Below, one piece after another: positions 49,777 through 58,409 of a DNA stretch of 64,000 nt (position 1 is the stretch's first letter; the number at the start of each line of letters is the position of its first letter). The position numbers and the translations under genes were made by a program. The notes under the pieces were generated by a model. That model was not told where the DNA came from and did no database searches. It was given only the letters and a program-made list of their open reading frames with translations. Origin of the DNA: Glycomyces artemisiae (GTDB lineage: Bacteria > Actinomycetota > Actinomycetes > Mycobacteriales > Micromonosporaceae); NCBI RefSeq assembly GCF_003002955.1, contig NZ_PVTJ01000002.1:62001-126000 (forward strand). Direction: 5' to 3'.

Positions 49777-50990
49777 CGCGACTCCTCCAGTTCGGGCGCG
49801 GCCCCCGCGGCCGCAGTGCTGGCGGCAGGAGGTGCGGCAGTGTCGTTGGAGACAAGATCGGGGAGCCGCGCCCGGACGGTGAAACCGTACTCGCCGGGTC
49901 CGACATCGAGGGTCCCGCCGAGGTCGTCGACGCGTTCGCGCATGCCGGTGATCCCGTTGCCGGGGACGACCGCGGCGGCGTCGCCGTTGTCGGCGACCTC
50001 GACGACGACCGCGCCGTCCTCGCGGCGCACCCGCACCCGGACCCGGTCGCCCGTGGAGTGGCGGACCGCGTTCGTGAGCGCCTCCTGGACGATCCGGTAC
50101 GCGGCGTGGTCGGTCTCGGGGTCCACGGGCAGGTCGCAGCCGATCTCGCAGTCGACGTCCACGGTGAACCCGAGGCCCCGGTAGCGGTCGGCGAGGTCCT
50201 CGACGCGGTCGAGGCGGTGCCCGTCGTCGTCGCGGAGCATCGTCAGGGTCTCGCGCAGCTCCCGCGTGGCGTCCTTCGCGGCGGCCTCCACGGCGACCAG
50301 GGCCGTGGGCGGGTCCTCGCCCCGCTTGCGCGCCAAGTGGATCGCGACCCCGGCCTGGACGCGGATGACGGAGATCGAGTGGGTGAGGGAGTCGTGGAGC
50401 TCGCGGGCGATCCGCACGCGTTCGTCCGCGGCCTTGCGTTTGACGGCCTCTTCGCGGACGTGCTCGGCCTCGGCCATGTAGGCGTCGCGCTGGCGCCGCG
50501 ACAGGCCCGAGATGAGGGCCACGTGCAGCCAGCCGACGACCAGGAGGGTGCGCTCGACGACGCCCGCGTCGAACTCCCAGCCCGCGGTGCGGAGGTTCCC
50601 GAGCGCGGTCATCGCCGACAGCGCCAGGACCGTCCACACCGAGAGCGCCCGGTAGCCGGTGTACATGGCGACGGCGATGGCGACCAGCGCGGGGACGACC
50701 GCGAGCGGCCCGACCCCGAGGGGCCCGCTGGCGAGGACCGCGCCGACCGAGACGGCCAGGACGAGCCGCGGGCGGCGCCGCCACAGCGGGAACACCAGGG
50801 GCCCGAGCATGAGCGGGAGCCAGCCCCACGTCGGCATGCCGTCCCGGACGTCCTTGATGAGGCCCGCGGTGAGGGTGTCGGCGAGCATGACGGCGGTGAC
50901 GACGAGGTCGAGGCGCCTGCCCGCGAGGACGCGCGCGCGGCGGTCGGCGAGTCGGCTGCCTGTGGCGCTGGGCTCGGGGGGACTGGGCAT
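49773..50990 (-). CDS. Sensor histidine kinase (HisKA_3 type)
   Basis: 405 residues. Several N-terminal membrane helices (about 28-165) have no large outside domain, so a membrane-internal signal is likely. The dimerisation/phosphoacceptor helix is RVRIARELHDSLTHSISVI (His about 215). The ATPase domain contains VQEALTNAVRHS (N box) and GNGITGMRERVDDLGG. The Ala-rich tail (about 370-405) is probably disordered. The start at 50990 has TACCAT ending 6 nt upstream, so the HK-RR mRNA should be leaderless. Confidence 0.94.
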   Translation of the reverse strand: MPSPPEPSATGSRLADRRARVLAGRRLDLVVTAVMLADTLTAGLIKDVRDGMPTWGWLPLMLGPLVFPLWRRRPRLVLAVSVGAVLASGPLGVGPLAVVPALVAIAVAMYTGYRALSVWTVLALSAMTALGNLRTAGWEFDAGVVERTLLVVGWLHVALISGLSRRQRDAYMAEAEHVREEAVKRKAADERVRIARELHDSLTHSISVIRVQAGVAIHLARKRGEDPPTALVAVEAAAKDATRELRETLTMLRDDDGHRLDRVEDLADRYRGLGFTVDVDCEIGCDLPVDPETDHAAYRIVQEALTNAVRHSTGDRVRVRVRREDGAVVVEVADNGDAAAVVPGNGITGMRERVDDLGGTLDVGPGEYGFTVRARLPDLVSNDTAAPPAASTAAAGAAPELEESR

Positions 50991-51204
50991 GCCCCGATGG
51001 TATCGCCGCAGGCGGGCGGCGTCGTCGGCCCGCGGTGCAGGCCGCGGGTACGCCGCTGGGTGTACGACCGGCGGGGTGCTGCTGCGCTCGGCGAGGCCGT
51101 TATCGCCGCCTCGGGGCGGACGACGCGGCGGCGCGCGGCGGGGAGGCTGGAGCCATGCGGCGGCCGCGGTGCCGCCGGTAGCCCAACGAGGAGGGAGTCC
51201 CCCC

Positions 51205-52209
51205 GTGTCCCCTGCGGTCAGGCATGTCGTCCCTGTCGATCCGAAGCACGCCGAAGGCCTTGTGGCCGAGGTGTACCGGCAGGTCAAGTCGGAGCTGGGC
51301 GTCCTGGGCCCGGCGCTCACGATGTTCTCGCCCGCGCCGGAGCTGCTGGCGCCGGTGTGGTCGCTGCTGCGCGAGTCGCTGCTCGTCGGCGGCCCCGAGG
51401 AGCGGAAGGCGAAGGAGGTCGTCGCGACGGTGGTCGCGGTGCGCAACGGGTGCCGGTTCTGCACCGACGCGCACGTCACGATGCTCCACGCCGCGGGCGA
51501 GCCGGAGCTCGCCGAGGGCCTGCGCGCCGGGGTGGCGCCGCCGGAGTGGGCGGCGCTCGCCGACTGGGCGGCCGACCCCGTGGTGGACGGGCCGTTCGCT
51601 CCGGAGGCCGCGCCGCGGTTCATCGGGACGGCCCTGGTGTTCGAGCTGCTCACGCGGCTGTTGAAGGTGCTCGCGGAGAACGAGGCGCCGAGCCCGGTCC
51701 TGACGACGCGGCTGGGCCGGTCGGTCGGGTCGCGGATCGTCCGCCAGCTGGTGGCCGCGGAGCTGGAGCCGGGCGCGTCGCTGCCGCTGCTGGAGGAGCG
51801 GCCGCAGTGGGCGCGGGGCACCGTGGTCCGCGAACCCGCTTGGGCCGCAGGGTCGCCGGTGGGGCGCGCGTACGGCGCGGTCCGGTCGATGGCCGCGTAC
51901 GGGTCGATGCTCCTGTCCGACGCGGCGGTCGAGGCCGTGGCTCGCACCGTGGGCGCGCAGGGCACGGACCTGGTCGACCGGGTGCCGGAGCTCGCGGGCG
52001 CGGCCGGCCTGCCGCGGGAGGCGGCCCTGGGGGCGCGGCTGGCCGTGGGCGCGGCGCTCGCGCCGGGCGCGGTCGCGGACGCCGACGTGGCGTCGTGGCG
52101 GGGCGAGGTGTTCACCGACCACTGCGTGGTCCATCTGCTGGCGTTCGGCGCGATGACCGCCGTCGACGCCGTCCAAGACGAGATCGAAACGAGGAATGTC
52201 GATGCTTAG
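51205..52209 (+). CDS. AhpD-like/carboxymuconolactone decarboxylase family protein with redox CxxC
   Basis: 334 residues with one strong CMD/AhpD motif: VAVRNGCRFCTDAHVTMLHAAG (about 75-96), which has CxxCxxxH. The second half is a related helical domain without the cysteines, so the protein may be an internal duplication with one active site. Such proteins act as alkylhydroperoxidase or disulfide reductases. GAGGAGGGAG precedes the GTG start. The gene overlaps the following membrane-protein gene by 8 nt. Divergent from the two-component system, which may regulate it. Confidence 0.85.
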   Translation: MSPAVRHVVPVDPKHAEGLVAEVYRQVKSELGVLGPALTMFSPAPELLAPVWSLLRESLLVGGPEERKAKEVVATVVAVRNGCRFCTDAHVTMLHAAGEPELAEGLRAGVAPPEWAALADWAADPVVDGPFAPEAAPRFIGTALVFELLTRLLKVLAENEAPSPVLTTRLGRSVGSRIVRQLVAAELEPGASLPLLEERPQWARGTVVREPAWAAGSPVGRAYGAVRSMAAYGSMLLSDAAVEAVARTVGAQGTDLVDRVPELAGAAGLPREAALGARLAVGAALAPGAVADADVASWRGEVFTDHCVVHLLAFGAMTAVDAVQDEIETRNVDA

Positions 52210-52627
52210 GTTCTATCGGGTGTGGATCGGCGTGCTCCACGCGCTGATCGGGATCCAGTTCTTCCTGGCCGGGTACGGGGCGCTGGGGACCGGTTCCCCC
52301 GACGAGTCGTTCTCCCTGCACATCATGAACGGGCGGCTCATCGCGGCGGTGGCGCTGCTGGGCATCCTGTTCGCGGCGCTGTCGCGGGCGGGCGGGAAGC
52401 TCGTCGGGCTCGCGGCGGGCGTCCTCGGCCTGGTCGTCCTCCAGTCGCTGATCGCGCTGGTGAGCGTGGCGGGGACGACGCCGGGGCAGATCATCTTCGG
52501 GTTCCACGCGATCAACGCGCTCATGATCATGGGCGTCGCGGAGGCGTCGGCGAGGCTCGCGAAGCGCCTCATCGCCGAGCGCAAGGAGCGCGCGGAGAGT
52601 GCGGAGGCCCTCCCGGCCGCGGCATGA
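52202..52627 (+). CDS. Four-helix membrane protein (DUF6220-like)
   Basis: 141 residues; ATG at 52202 with GAGGA 6 nt upstream, preferred to an ATG at 52196. Four hydrophobic segments (about 6-28, 45-62, 68-90, 97-115) start with FYRVWIGVLHALIGIQFFLAGYGAL, reminiscent of DUF6220 membrane proteins. The C-terminal tail is charged and ends Ala-rich. No function known. It is coupled to the AhpD-like gene and may be its redox or membrane partner; that is only context. Confidence 0.7.
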   Translation: MLRFYRVWIGVLHALIGIQFFLAGYGALGTGSPDESFSLHIMNGRLIAAVALLGILFAALSRAGGKLVGLAAGVLGLVVLQSLIALVSVAGTTPGQIIFGFHAINALMIMGVAEASARLAKRLIAERKERAESAEALPAAA

Positions 52628-52648
52628 GACCTGCATGAGGGGAACCAG

Positions 52649-52677
52649 GGGCCCGCGGCGCGATGCGCCGCGGGCCC
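52649..52677 (+). terminator. Terminator of the AhpD-like/membrane-protein operon
   Basis: A perfect 13-bp stem (GGGCCCGCGGCGC and complement) with loop GAT, 21 nt after the stop codon. Confidence 0.82.
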
Positions 52678-52715
52678 GCCCGCGTCCCGGGGGCGGGCGG
52701 TGGGATGCTCGGGGG

Positions 52716-53270
52716 ATGGGTGAGCTGGTGCGGCGCCGGTGCGCAAGGGTCCTGCTGGTCGACGAGGAGGACCGGGTGCTGCTGTTCCGCAGCGTCGACT
52801 ACATGGGCCCGGGCGTGGAGTACTACGTGACGCCCGGCGGCGGCCTCGACGCGGGCGAGTCGCTGGAGGCGGGCGCGGTCCGCGAGGTGTTCGAGGAGAC
52901 GGGCCTGCGGCTCGACGGGCCGCTGGGGCCGGTGGCCGCCGAGACGGCGGGCGTCTGGTCCGACGGCCCGGACCTGGCGGTCGAATCGGAGGACGCGTAC
53001 TTCTTCGTGCGCGTCCCGCACTTCGACCCGGTCCGCGACGGCTTGGAGGCGATCGAGCAGCGGGAGTTCACCGAAGCGGTGTGGCTCACGATTCCGGAAG
53101 TGACGCAGATCGATGCGCTGGTGTTCCCCGCGCGGATCGCGTCCCTGCTCACCGCCCTCCTGGACGGTGCGATTCCCGCTGCGCCCCTTCGCATCCCGTG
53201 GGGCGCATGGACTTGGGACACCGATAGGGGCTGGACGACTACCGAGCGTGCCCCCATACTTGACCGGTGA
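52716..53270 (+). CDS. Nudix hydrolase 1 of a tandem trio
   Basis: 184 residues. The Nudix box is intact: GGLDAGESLEAGAVREVFEE then TGL (about 43-65), fitting GX5EX7REUXEEXGU. It hydrolyses a nucleoside diphosphate linked to another group; the substrate is unknown. YVTPGGG and FWLT-like VWLTIPEV surround the core as in ADP-ribose or MutT-like members. The ATG at 52716 has GATGCT ending 6 nt upstream, a degenerate form of the leaderless box. Its stop overlaps the next Nudix gene (GTGA). Confidence 0.9.
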   Translation: MGELVRRRCARVLLVDEEDRVLLFRSVDYMGPGVEYYVTPGGGLDAGESLEAGAVREVFEETGLRLDGPLGPVAAETAGVWSDGPDLAVESEDAYFFVRVPHFDPVRDGLEAIEQREFTEAVWLTIPEVTQIDALVFPARIASLLTALLDGAIPAAPLRIPWGAWTWDTDRGWTTTERAPILDR

Positions 53271-53797
53271 GCGCGACGAACGAACCCACCCGAATCGACC
53301 GGTACGGCGCGCGGTGCATCGTGATCGACGAACAGGACGCAGTGCTGTTCATCGGCCGGTCGGCCACCGCGGACCGCCCCGCCCGCTGGTTCCTGCCCGG
53401 CGGCGGCATCGACCCCGGCGAGACCCCCCTCGACGCCGCCGTGCGCGAGCTGTTCGAGGAGACGGGCCTGCGCGTGCCGCCCGCCGACGTCACCGGGCCG
53501 GTCGCCCGGCGGTCCTTCAGCCGCTCCCGCGACGGGGAGGTGTTCACGCAGGACAACTACCTGTTCTTCACGCGTGTCCCGCGCTTCCAGGCGCGCGTGT
53601 CCGGCGGCGACGCCTACGAGCAGGACCTTGAGTTCAAGTGGATCGGCGTCGACGAGCTCGCCGCCGCCGAGGGCCACGACGCCCCGTTCGACCCGCTCCT
53701 GCACCTCATCAAGCGGCTCGTCTCCGGCGACGTCCCGGCTGAGCCGCTCCGCCTCGAACCCGCCGGCAGCCGCACCGCCGACACCTCCGTCCGATGA
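53267..53797 (+). CDS. Nudix hydrolase 2 of a tandem trio
   Basis: 176 residues. The intact Nudix box is GGIDPGETPLDAAVRELFEE then TGL (about 47-69), after WFLPGGG. The ending LHLIKRLVSGDVPAEPLRLEPAG is shared in pattern with the C-termini of the two neighbours (a leucine helix, then DGxxPAEPxxL), which suggests local duplication. GTG start overlapping the previous stop, ATG of the next overlapping its own stop. Confidence 0.9.
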   Translation: MSATNEPTRIDRYGARCIVIDEQDAVLFIGRSATADRPARWFLPGGGIDPGETPLDAAVRELFEETGLRVPPADVTGPVARRSFSRSRDGEVFTQDNYLFFTRVPRFQARVSGGDAYEQDLEFKWIGVDELAAAEGHDAPFDPLLHLIKRLVSGDVPAEPLRLEPAGSRTADTSVR

Positions 53798-54312
53798 GCA
53801 TCGAGTCGGCGACCGGCGCCGGGTTCCGCGTCTCGACGCGCGTCATCCTCACGGCCCCCGACGGCACCGTCCTCCACGTCGGAGGCGACCGGTGCCGCGA
53901 AGGCGTCGAGCGCTGGTTCACGCCCGGCGGCGGCGTCGAGGACGGCGAGGCCCCCGCGGCCGCGGCCGCCCGCGAGCTGTACGAGGAGACCGCGCTGAGG
54001 GTCTCGGCCGAGGCGCTGGGCGAACCGGTCGGGCACGGGACCTACGTGTGGTTCCTGCGCGGCCGCCTGATGGTGCAGCAGAACTGGTACTTCCACCTGC
54101 CCGTCGAGCGGTTCGCGCCGCGCATGCTCAGCGACATCGACTACGAGAAGCACCTGACCTTCCGGTGGCTGCCGGTCGAGGAGTGCGGGTCGACCGACGG
54201 GATGCTCGACCCGTGGCGGCTCGTCGAGCTCGTCAAGCGGCTCAGGGACGGCGACCGGCCCGCCGAGCCGGTCGACCTCGGCGGGTCCTACGGCCCGCGC
54301 TTCGGCGACTGA
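53794..54312 (+). CDS. Nudix hydrolase 3 of a tandem trio, with altered box
   Basis: 172 residues. The Nudix-like box is GGVEDGEAPAAAAARELYEE then TAL (about 47-69): the metal-binding REUXEE glutamates remain, but the conserved Gly near the end is Ala. Residual activity is plausible but not certain. WFTPGGG precedes it, and LVELVKRLRDGDRPAEPVDL closes the domain as in the neighbours. Last of three genes joined by 4-nt overlaps. A terminator follows. Confidence 0.88.
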   Translation: MSIESATGAGFRVSTRVILTAPDGTVLHVGGDRCREGVERWFTPGGGVEDGEAPAAAAARELYEETALRVSAEALGEPVGHGTYVWFLRGRLMVQQNWYFHLPVERFAPRMLSDIDYEKHLTFRWLPVEECGSTDGMLDPWRLVELVKRLRDGDRPAEPVDLGGSYGPRFGD

Positions 54313-54320
54313 ACGCAGCA

Positions 54321-54345
54321 CGCCCCCGCCCATCGGGCGGGGGCG
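54321..54345. terminator. Bidirectional terminator between the Nudix trio and gnd
   Basis: A perfect 11-bp stem (CGCCCCCGCCC and complement) with loop ATC, 8 nt after the Nudix stop and 16 nt beyond the gnd stop. Confidence 0.82.
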
Positions 54346-54361
54346 CGTCGTGTTGCGGCCC

Positions 54362-55792
54362 TTAGACCTCGTGCTCGGTGCGGTCGCCCGACCAGTCGGT
54401 GTGGAAGGTCCCGTCGCGGTCGACGCGCTTGTACGTGTGCGCGCCGAAGAAGTCCCGCTGGCCCTGGATGAGCGCGGCCGGGAGGCGGCGCGAGCGCAGC
54501 CCGTCGTAGTAGGCGAGCGCCGAGGAGAAGCCCGGCGTGGGGATGCCCGCAAGGGCGGCGGTGGCGACGACGCGGCGCCACGCGTCCTGCGCGTCGGTGA
54601 CGATCTTGGTGAACTCGGGCGCGGCCAGGAGCGTCGGCAGCTCGGGGTCCGAGCGCCAGGCGTCGGTGATGCGGTCGAGGAAGCGGGCGCGGATGATGCA
54701 CCCGGCGCGCCACAGGGCCGAGCAGGAGCCGAGGTCGATGCCCCAGTCGTACTCGGCGGAGGCGGCGGCGATCTGGTCGAATCCCTGCGCGTACGCGACG
54801 ATCTTGGAGGCGTAGAGCGCCTGGCGGACGTCCTCGACGAACGTCTCCGGGAAGTCGGTCTTCGCGGTCGGCCCGGTGAGGAGGTCGACGGCGCCTTCGC
54901 GCTGCTTCGTGCCGGAGGAGAGGGCGCGGGCGAAGGTGGCCTCGGCGATGCCGGTGACGGGGACGCCCAGGTCGAGGGCGTTCTGGACGGTCCAGCGGCC
55001 GGTGCCCTTCTGGCCGGCCTGGTCGACGATGACGTCGACGAGGGGCTTGCCGGTGGCGGCGTCGACGTGGCCGAGGACTTCGGCGGTGACCTCGATGAGG
55101 TAGGAGTCGAGCTCGCCGGCGTTCCATTCGGCGAAGGTCTTCGCGAGGTCGGCGGGCTCGATGCCGACGCCGCGGCGCAGCAGGTCGTAGGCCTCGCCGA
55201 TGAGCTGCATGTCGGAGTACTCGATGCCGTTGTGCACCATCTTGACGAAGTGCCCGGCGCCGTCGGGGCCGAGGCGGGTGCAGCACGGGGTGCCGTCGGG
55301 GGCCTTGGCGGCGATGGCTTCGAGGATCGGGCCGAGGGACTCGTAGGACTCCTCGGAGCCGCCGGGCATGATCGCGGGGCCGAGGAGGGCGCCCTCCTCG
55401 CCGCCGGAGACGCCGGTGCCGACGAAGTGGAGGCCCTTCTCGCGCAGGGCCGCTTCGCGGCGGCGGGTGTTCTCGAAGTGGGCGTTGCCGCCGTCGATGA
55501 CCATGTCGCCGGGCTCCATGAGGGCGGCGAGCTGGTCGATGACGGCGTCGGTGGCGGGCCCGGCCTGGACCATGATCATGGCCTTGCGGGGCCGCTTGAG
55601 GGAGGCCACGAAGTCGGCGAGCTCCTCGGAGGGCACGAAGTCGCCCTCGTCGCCGTGCGCGTCGATCAGCTCGGTGGTCTTGGCGTACGTGCGGTTGTAG
55701 ACGGCGACGGTGAAGCCGTGCCGGGCGAAGTTGCGTGCCAGGTTGGAGCCCATGACGGCCAGCCCGACCACGCCGATGTCGGCGGTGCTCAT
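54362..55792 (-). CDS. gnd: 6-phosphogluconate dehydrogenase, decarboxylating
   Basis: 476 residues. It oxidises 6-phosphogluconate to ribulose 5-phosphate and CO2 in the pentose phosphate pathway. The cofactor motif is IGVVGLAVMGSNLARNFARHG, followed by the NADP-favouring YNRT. Catalytic regions are GTGVSGGEEGALLGPAIMPGG, HFVKMVHNGIEYSDMQ (Lys and Asn) and, near the C-terminus, QRDFFGAHTYKRVD. It is the long (NADP-type) form. The start at 55792 has AGGGAGA upstream; an in-frame start at 55882 is unsupported. Confidence 0.97.
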   Translation of the reverse strand: MSTADIGVVGLAVMGSNLARNFARHGFTVAVYNRTYAKTTELIDAHGDEGDFVPSEELADFVASLKRPRKAMIMVQAGPATDAVIDQLAALMEPGDMVIDGGNAHFENTRRREAALREKGLHFVGTGVSGGEEGALLGPAIMPGGSEESYESLGPILEAIAAKAPDGTPCCTRLGPDGAGHFVKMVHNGIEYSDMQLIGEAYDLLRRGVGIEPADLAKTFAEWNAGELDSYLIEVTAEVLGHVDAATGKPLVDVIVDQAGQKGTGRWTVQNALDLGVPVTGIAEATFARALSSGTKQREGAVDLLTGPTAKTDFPETFVEDVRQALYASKIVAYAQGFDQIAAASAEYDWGIDLGSCSALWRAGCIIRARFLDRITDAWRSDPELPTLLAAPEFTKIVTDAQDAWRRVVATAALAGIPTPGFSSALAYYDGLRSRRLPAALIQGQRDFFGAHTYKRVDRDGTFHTDWSGDRTEHEV

Positions 55793-56195
55793 GCCTGTCT
55801 CCCTACGTTGCGTGAAGAGGTGTCCGCCCCGATTCTCGCCGGTCGGCCCGGCGCGGGGCGCACCACCGCCGATCGTATCCACACGGCGGGACGTGCGCCT
55901 CCCGTTGTCGCAAGGGCCGGGTCTGCGGTGGTTCGGGTTCGAGCGGGCGGCGACGAGAGGCCCGATGCGGCTGGGGCCCGATTGCGGCAGTCGGGTCGAC
56001 CGGGGCGCGGTGGATCCGCTCGTGTGGGCCTAGTTGAGACGAATCCTTCTGCAGCACAACATAACTGCCGGAAACATGAATCTTCTCTACCCGTTTCAGT
56101 GATGACGCCCGACCGCCACCCTGTCATTATTGGATTAGCACAAGAAGCCGAAAACCCAACAGGTATTCGAGCATCAGCCGAGGAGGTGAGAACCG
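55793..56195. promoter_or_regulatory. Divergent gap between gnd and the DUF222/HNH gene
   Basis: 403 bp. The part next to gnd is normal high-GC DNA. The part from about 56030 to 56180 is clearly AT-richer (for example GTCATTATTGGATTAGC near 56124-56140), unlike the rest of the window. It ends with GAGGAGG before the ATG at 56196. No gene or clear dyad seen. Confidence 0.5.
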
Positions 56196-58400
56196 ATGAG
56201 CGCCAACAGGTCCCCGAGCACCAAGGCCCAGTCGGTCCGCGCCTGCCTCGACGACACCGCCGCACTCATCAACGGCGCCTACGCCACCGCACTGCGGGTC
56301 GCGATCGACGCGTTCGCACACCAGGTGCACCGCGACGGCGACGGGTTCTCAGCCCAGCGGGACTGGATGATCGCCCAGTTCGACTTCACCCACTCGGCGG
56401 CCGGAGACATCGCCGCGATCGCCAAGCACGCCCCGCGGTTCACCGTCCTCGCCGAAGCGGCCCTGTCCGGGTACGCCCGAATCGACCAGGTCGCCTACGC
56501 CGTCCGGTCCCTCGCCAAGACCGCCGCCAGCGCCCTGTTCGCCCGCATCCCGTTCCGGACCCCGGTGGCCTCCCCCTTCGATCCCAACACGGCTTGTGCC
56601 ACACCGGAGGCCCTGGTCGCCGAGTACGCCGCGCACGCCCCGTTCAAGGTCCTCAAGCGCCACCTGGCCGAACTGCACGCCAACCTCGCGGAGGAAGCCG
56701 AGCTCTTGGACGGGCTCGGCGAGGAGTCGCTGCAGCGGCTCGAACTCCAGGAACTCGGCGAGGGCGGCATGTGGGTCCTCAGCGGTCTCCTGTCGGCCGA
56801 CACCGGCCGCCTCATGGACAAGTACTTGAACACGGCCGTGCCGCCGCCGCGCCAGGACGAGACCGACCAGCACGGTGTGCTCCCCCCGCAGGCCAATCGG
56901 AACGCCGAAGCCCTCCACCAGCTCCTCGCCGGCTACGGCGCCTCCCCCGACGCAGTCAAGCGGCACGGCCACACCGCCACTCTCGACCTCATGGTCGACA
57001 TCGAGACCCTCCAGGGCAAGGACACCGACCGGGCGGCGCTTCTGGAGGGCCAGCCGGTCAGTGTCGCCAAGGCCCGCCTGCTGGCCTGCGAGGCCGGGGT
57101 GATCCCCTCGGTCTTCGACTACGCCACCGGTGAAGCCGTCGAACTCGGCAGGGCCGCCCGGCTTCCCAACACGTCGCTGCGCAGGAAGCTGGAGCTTGAG
57201 CAACCGGAGGGCTGCGCCTGGACCGGCTGCGACCGGCCGGTCGCCTGGACCGAAGCACACCACCTGGTGCACTGGGCGGACGGCGGCGAGACGAACGCCG
57301 ACAACCTGATCCTGCTGTGCAGGTTCCACCACGGCCGCATCCATACTGCGGGCTGGACCGTGGAGAAGACCGGGCCGGGCAGGGCGGTCATCACCCACCA
57401 CGACCACCCCGCCGCCTCCGGCACCGCGGTCCTTGCAGGCGCGGCCGGGAACGGGGAGGCCGAAGGGTGCGAGTGCCTGGACTGGCGGACCGACGTGGAC
57501 ATGGACGCGTCAGTCGCCGACGACGCGAAGTACCTCTTCCCGACCGGGCTGTACCCGTTCGAATGGTCCTCGGCGCTGGCGTCCGACCTCGGTTCGATGG
57601 CCGCCCAGGTCCAAGCGGCCCGTGAGTACTTCGAAGGCGGCAGCGCCGCCCGGTTCGACGCCCGGGGCCTGGGCAGCGGCCTTGGCCGGGAGGAGGGCCG
57701 GACCCCGACCGAGTCGGAGGTCTGCCGGGTCCCGGTCACCGATCCGCCCCGGGTCTTCGGGGAGGGCCGGTCCGCCGAGGATCTGATCCCCTTCTTACCC
57801 CGCCTGCCGGGGCCGCGGACCCCGGCGGGGACGCGAACGCAGCACGCCGGGCCGGAATGGCCTCCTCCTCCAAGGCAGCTGCATGTGCCTGCCCCTGATC
57901 CAGGGTGCGGGCATTCGCATTGCCCCCCAGTGGAAGCGATCGAGACCCCGTGCGCGACCGCAGATGCCCGCCCGGTTCACGGGCAGGCGGTCACCCCGCC
58001 GGGCCGGTCGGCTGCCGGGTCGCTCGACCGCCTTGCGGCTCCGTCACCGGTTCGGGCCGCCCCGCAGCCCCGCGCCGCCCTGCCGTCCGCGGAACCGACG
58101 GCCCGCGGACCTGCGGGCAGTCGGCGCGGGAGGCCTGCGCGCCCGCCTGACTCATCCCGCGCCTGTTCATCGGCGACGCTCGAACCCCGCGCGGATCGGA
58201 TCCCGAGGCCGCCCCGCGGCACCGCCCCGGATCGGATCCCGAGGCCGCCCCGCGGCACAGCCCAGCGGCACCGCCCGGAGGGGCGCGCTTCGCCGAGTCG
58301 CAGGCAGTCGGCGGCGTGCACCCGCGCCGAGCGGGCCGCCGTCTTCGCCGGGGCCGAAGACGGCGAGTTCGACGTCGCCGACCAGCAGGGCCCCGCCTAG
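56196..58400 (+). CDS. DUF222/HNH-nuclease family protein with long low-complexity C-terminus
   Basis: 734 residues. A DUF222 (13E12-type) helical domain spans about 10-320. An HNH domain follows at about 345-390: CAWTGCDRPVAWTEAHHLVHW, DGGETNADNLILLC and RFHHGRIHTAGW, with the zinc and catalytic Cys/His. Family members are multicopy in many actinobacteria and thought to be mobile, but their role is not established. The last about 230 residues are Pro/Arg/Ala-rich without domain character and include a duplicated 12-residue unit. Such text often means the original frame was lost, so a frameshift near residue 500 is possible. AT-rich upstream DNA suggests recent arrival. Confidence 0.85.
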   Translation: MSANRSPSTKAQSVRACLDDTAALINGAYATALRVAIDAFAHQVHRDGDGFSAQRDWMIAQFDFTHSAAGDIAAIAKHAPRFTVLAEAALSGYARIDQVAYAVRSLAKTAASALFARIPFRTPVASPFDPNTACATPEALVAEYAAHAPFKVLKRHLAELHANLAEEAELLDGLGEESLQRLELQELGEGGMWVLSGLLSADTGRLMDKYLNTAVPPPRQDETDQHGVLPPQANRNAEALHQLLAGYGASPDAVKRHGHTATLDLMVDIETLQGKDTDRAALLEGQPVSVAKARLLACEAGVIPSVFDYATGEAVELGRAARLPNTSLRRKLELEQPEGCAWTGCDRPVAWTEAHHLVHWADGGETNADNLILLCRFHHGRIHTAGWTVEKTGPGRAVITHHDHPAASGTAVLAGAAGNGEAEGCECLDWRTDVDMDASVADDAKYLFPTGLYPFEWSSALASDLGSMAAQVQAAREYFEGGSAARFDARGLGSGLGREEGRTPTESEVCRVPVTDPPRVFGEGRSAEDLIPFLPRLPGPRTPAGTRTQHAGPEWPPPPRQLHVPAPDPGCGHSHCPPVEAIETPCATADARPVHGQAVTPPGRSAAGSLDRLAAPSPVRAAPQPRAALPSAEPTARGPAGSRRGRPARPPDSSRACSSATLEPRADRIPRPPRGTAPDRIPRPPRGTAQRHRPEGRASPSRRQSAACTRAERAAVFAGAEDGEFDVADQQGPA
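58192..58263 (+). repeat. Two-copy 36-bp tandem repeat in the DUF222/HNH gene
   Basis: The units 58192-58227 and 58228-58263 differ at only two positions. They encode DRIPRPPRGTAP and DRIPRPPRGTAQ in the gene's frame. The unit keeps the reading frame. Confidence 0.85.
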
Positions 58401-58409
58401 GCTGTGACC

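Noticed and set aside
50058-52247. 729-codon plus-strand frame across the histidine kinase and AhpD-like genes
   Set aside because: Spans two well-supported genes in other frames; the translation has no domain and is Arg/Gly/Asp-rich.
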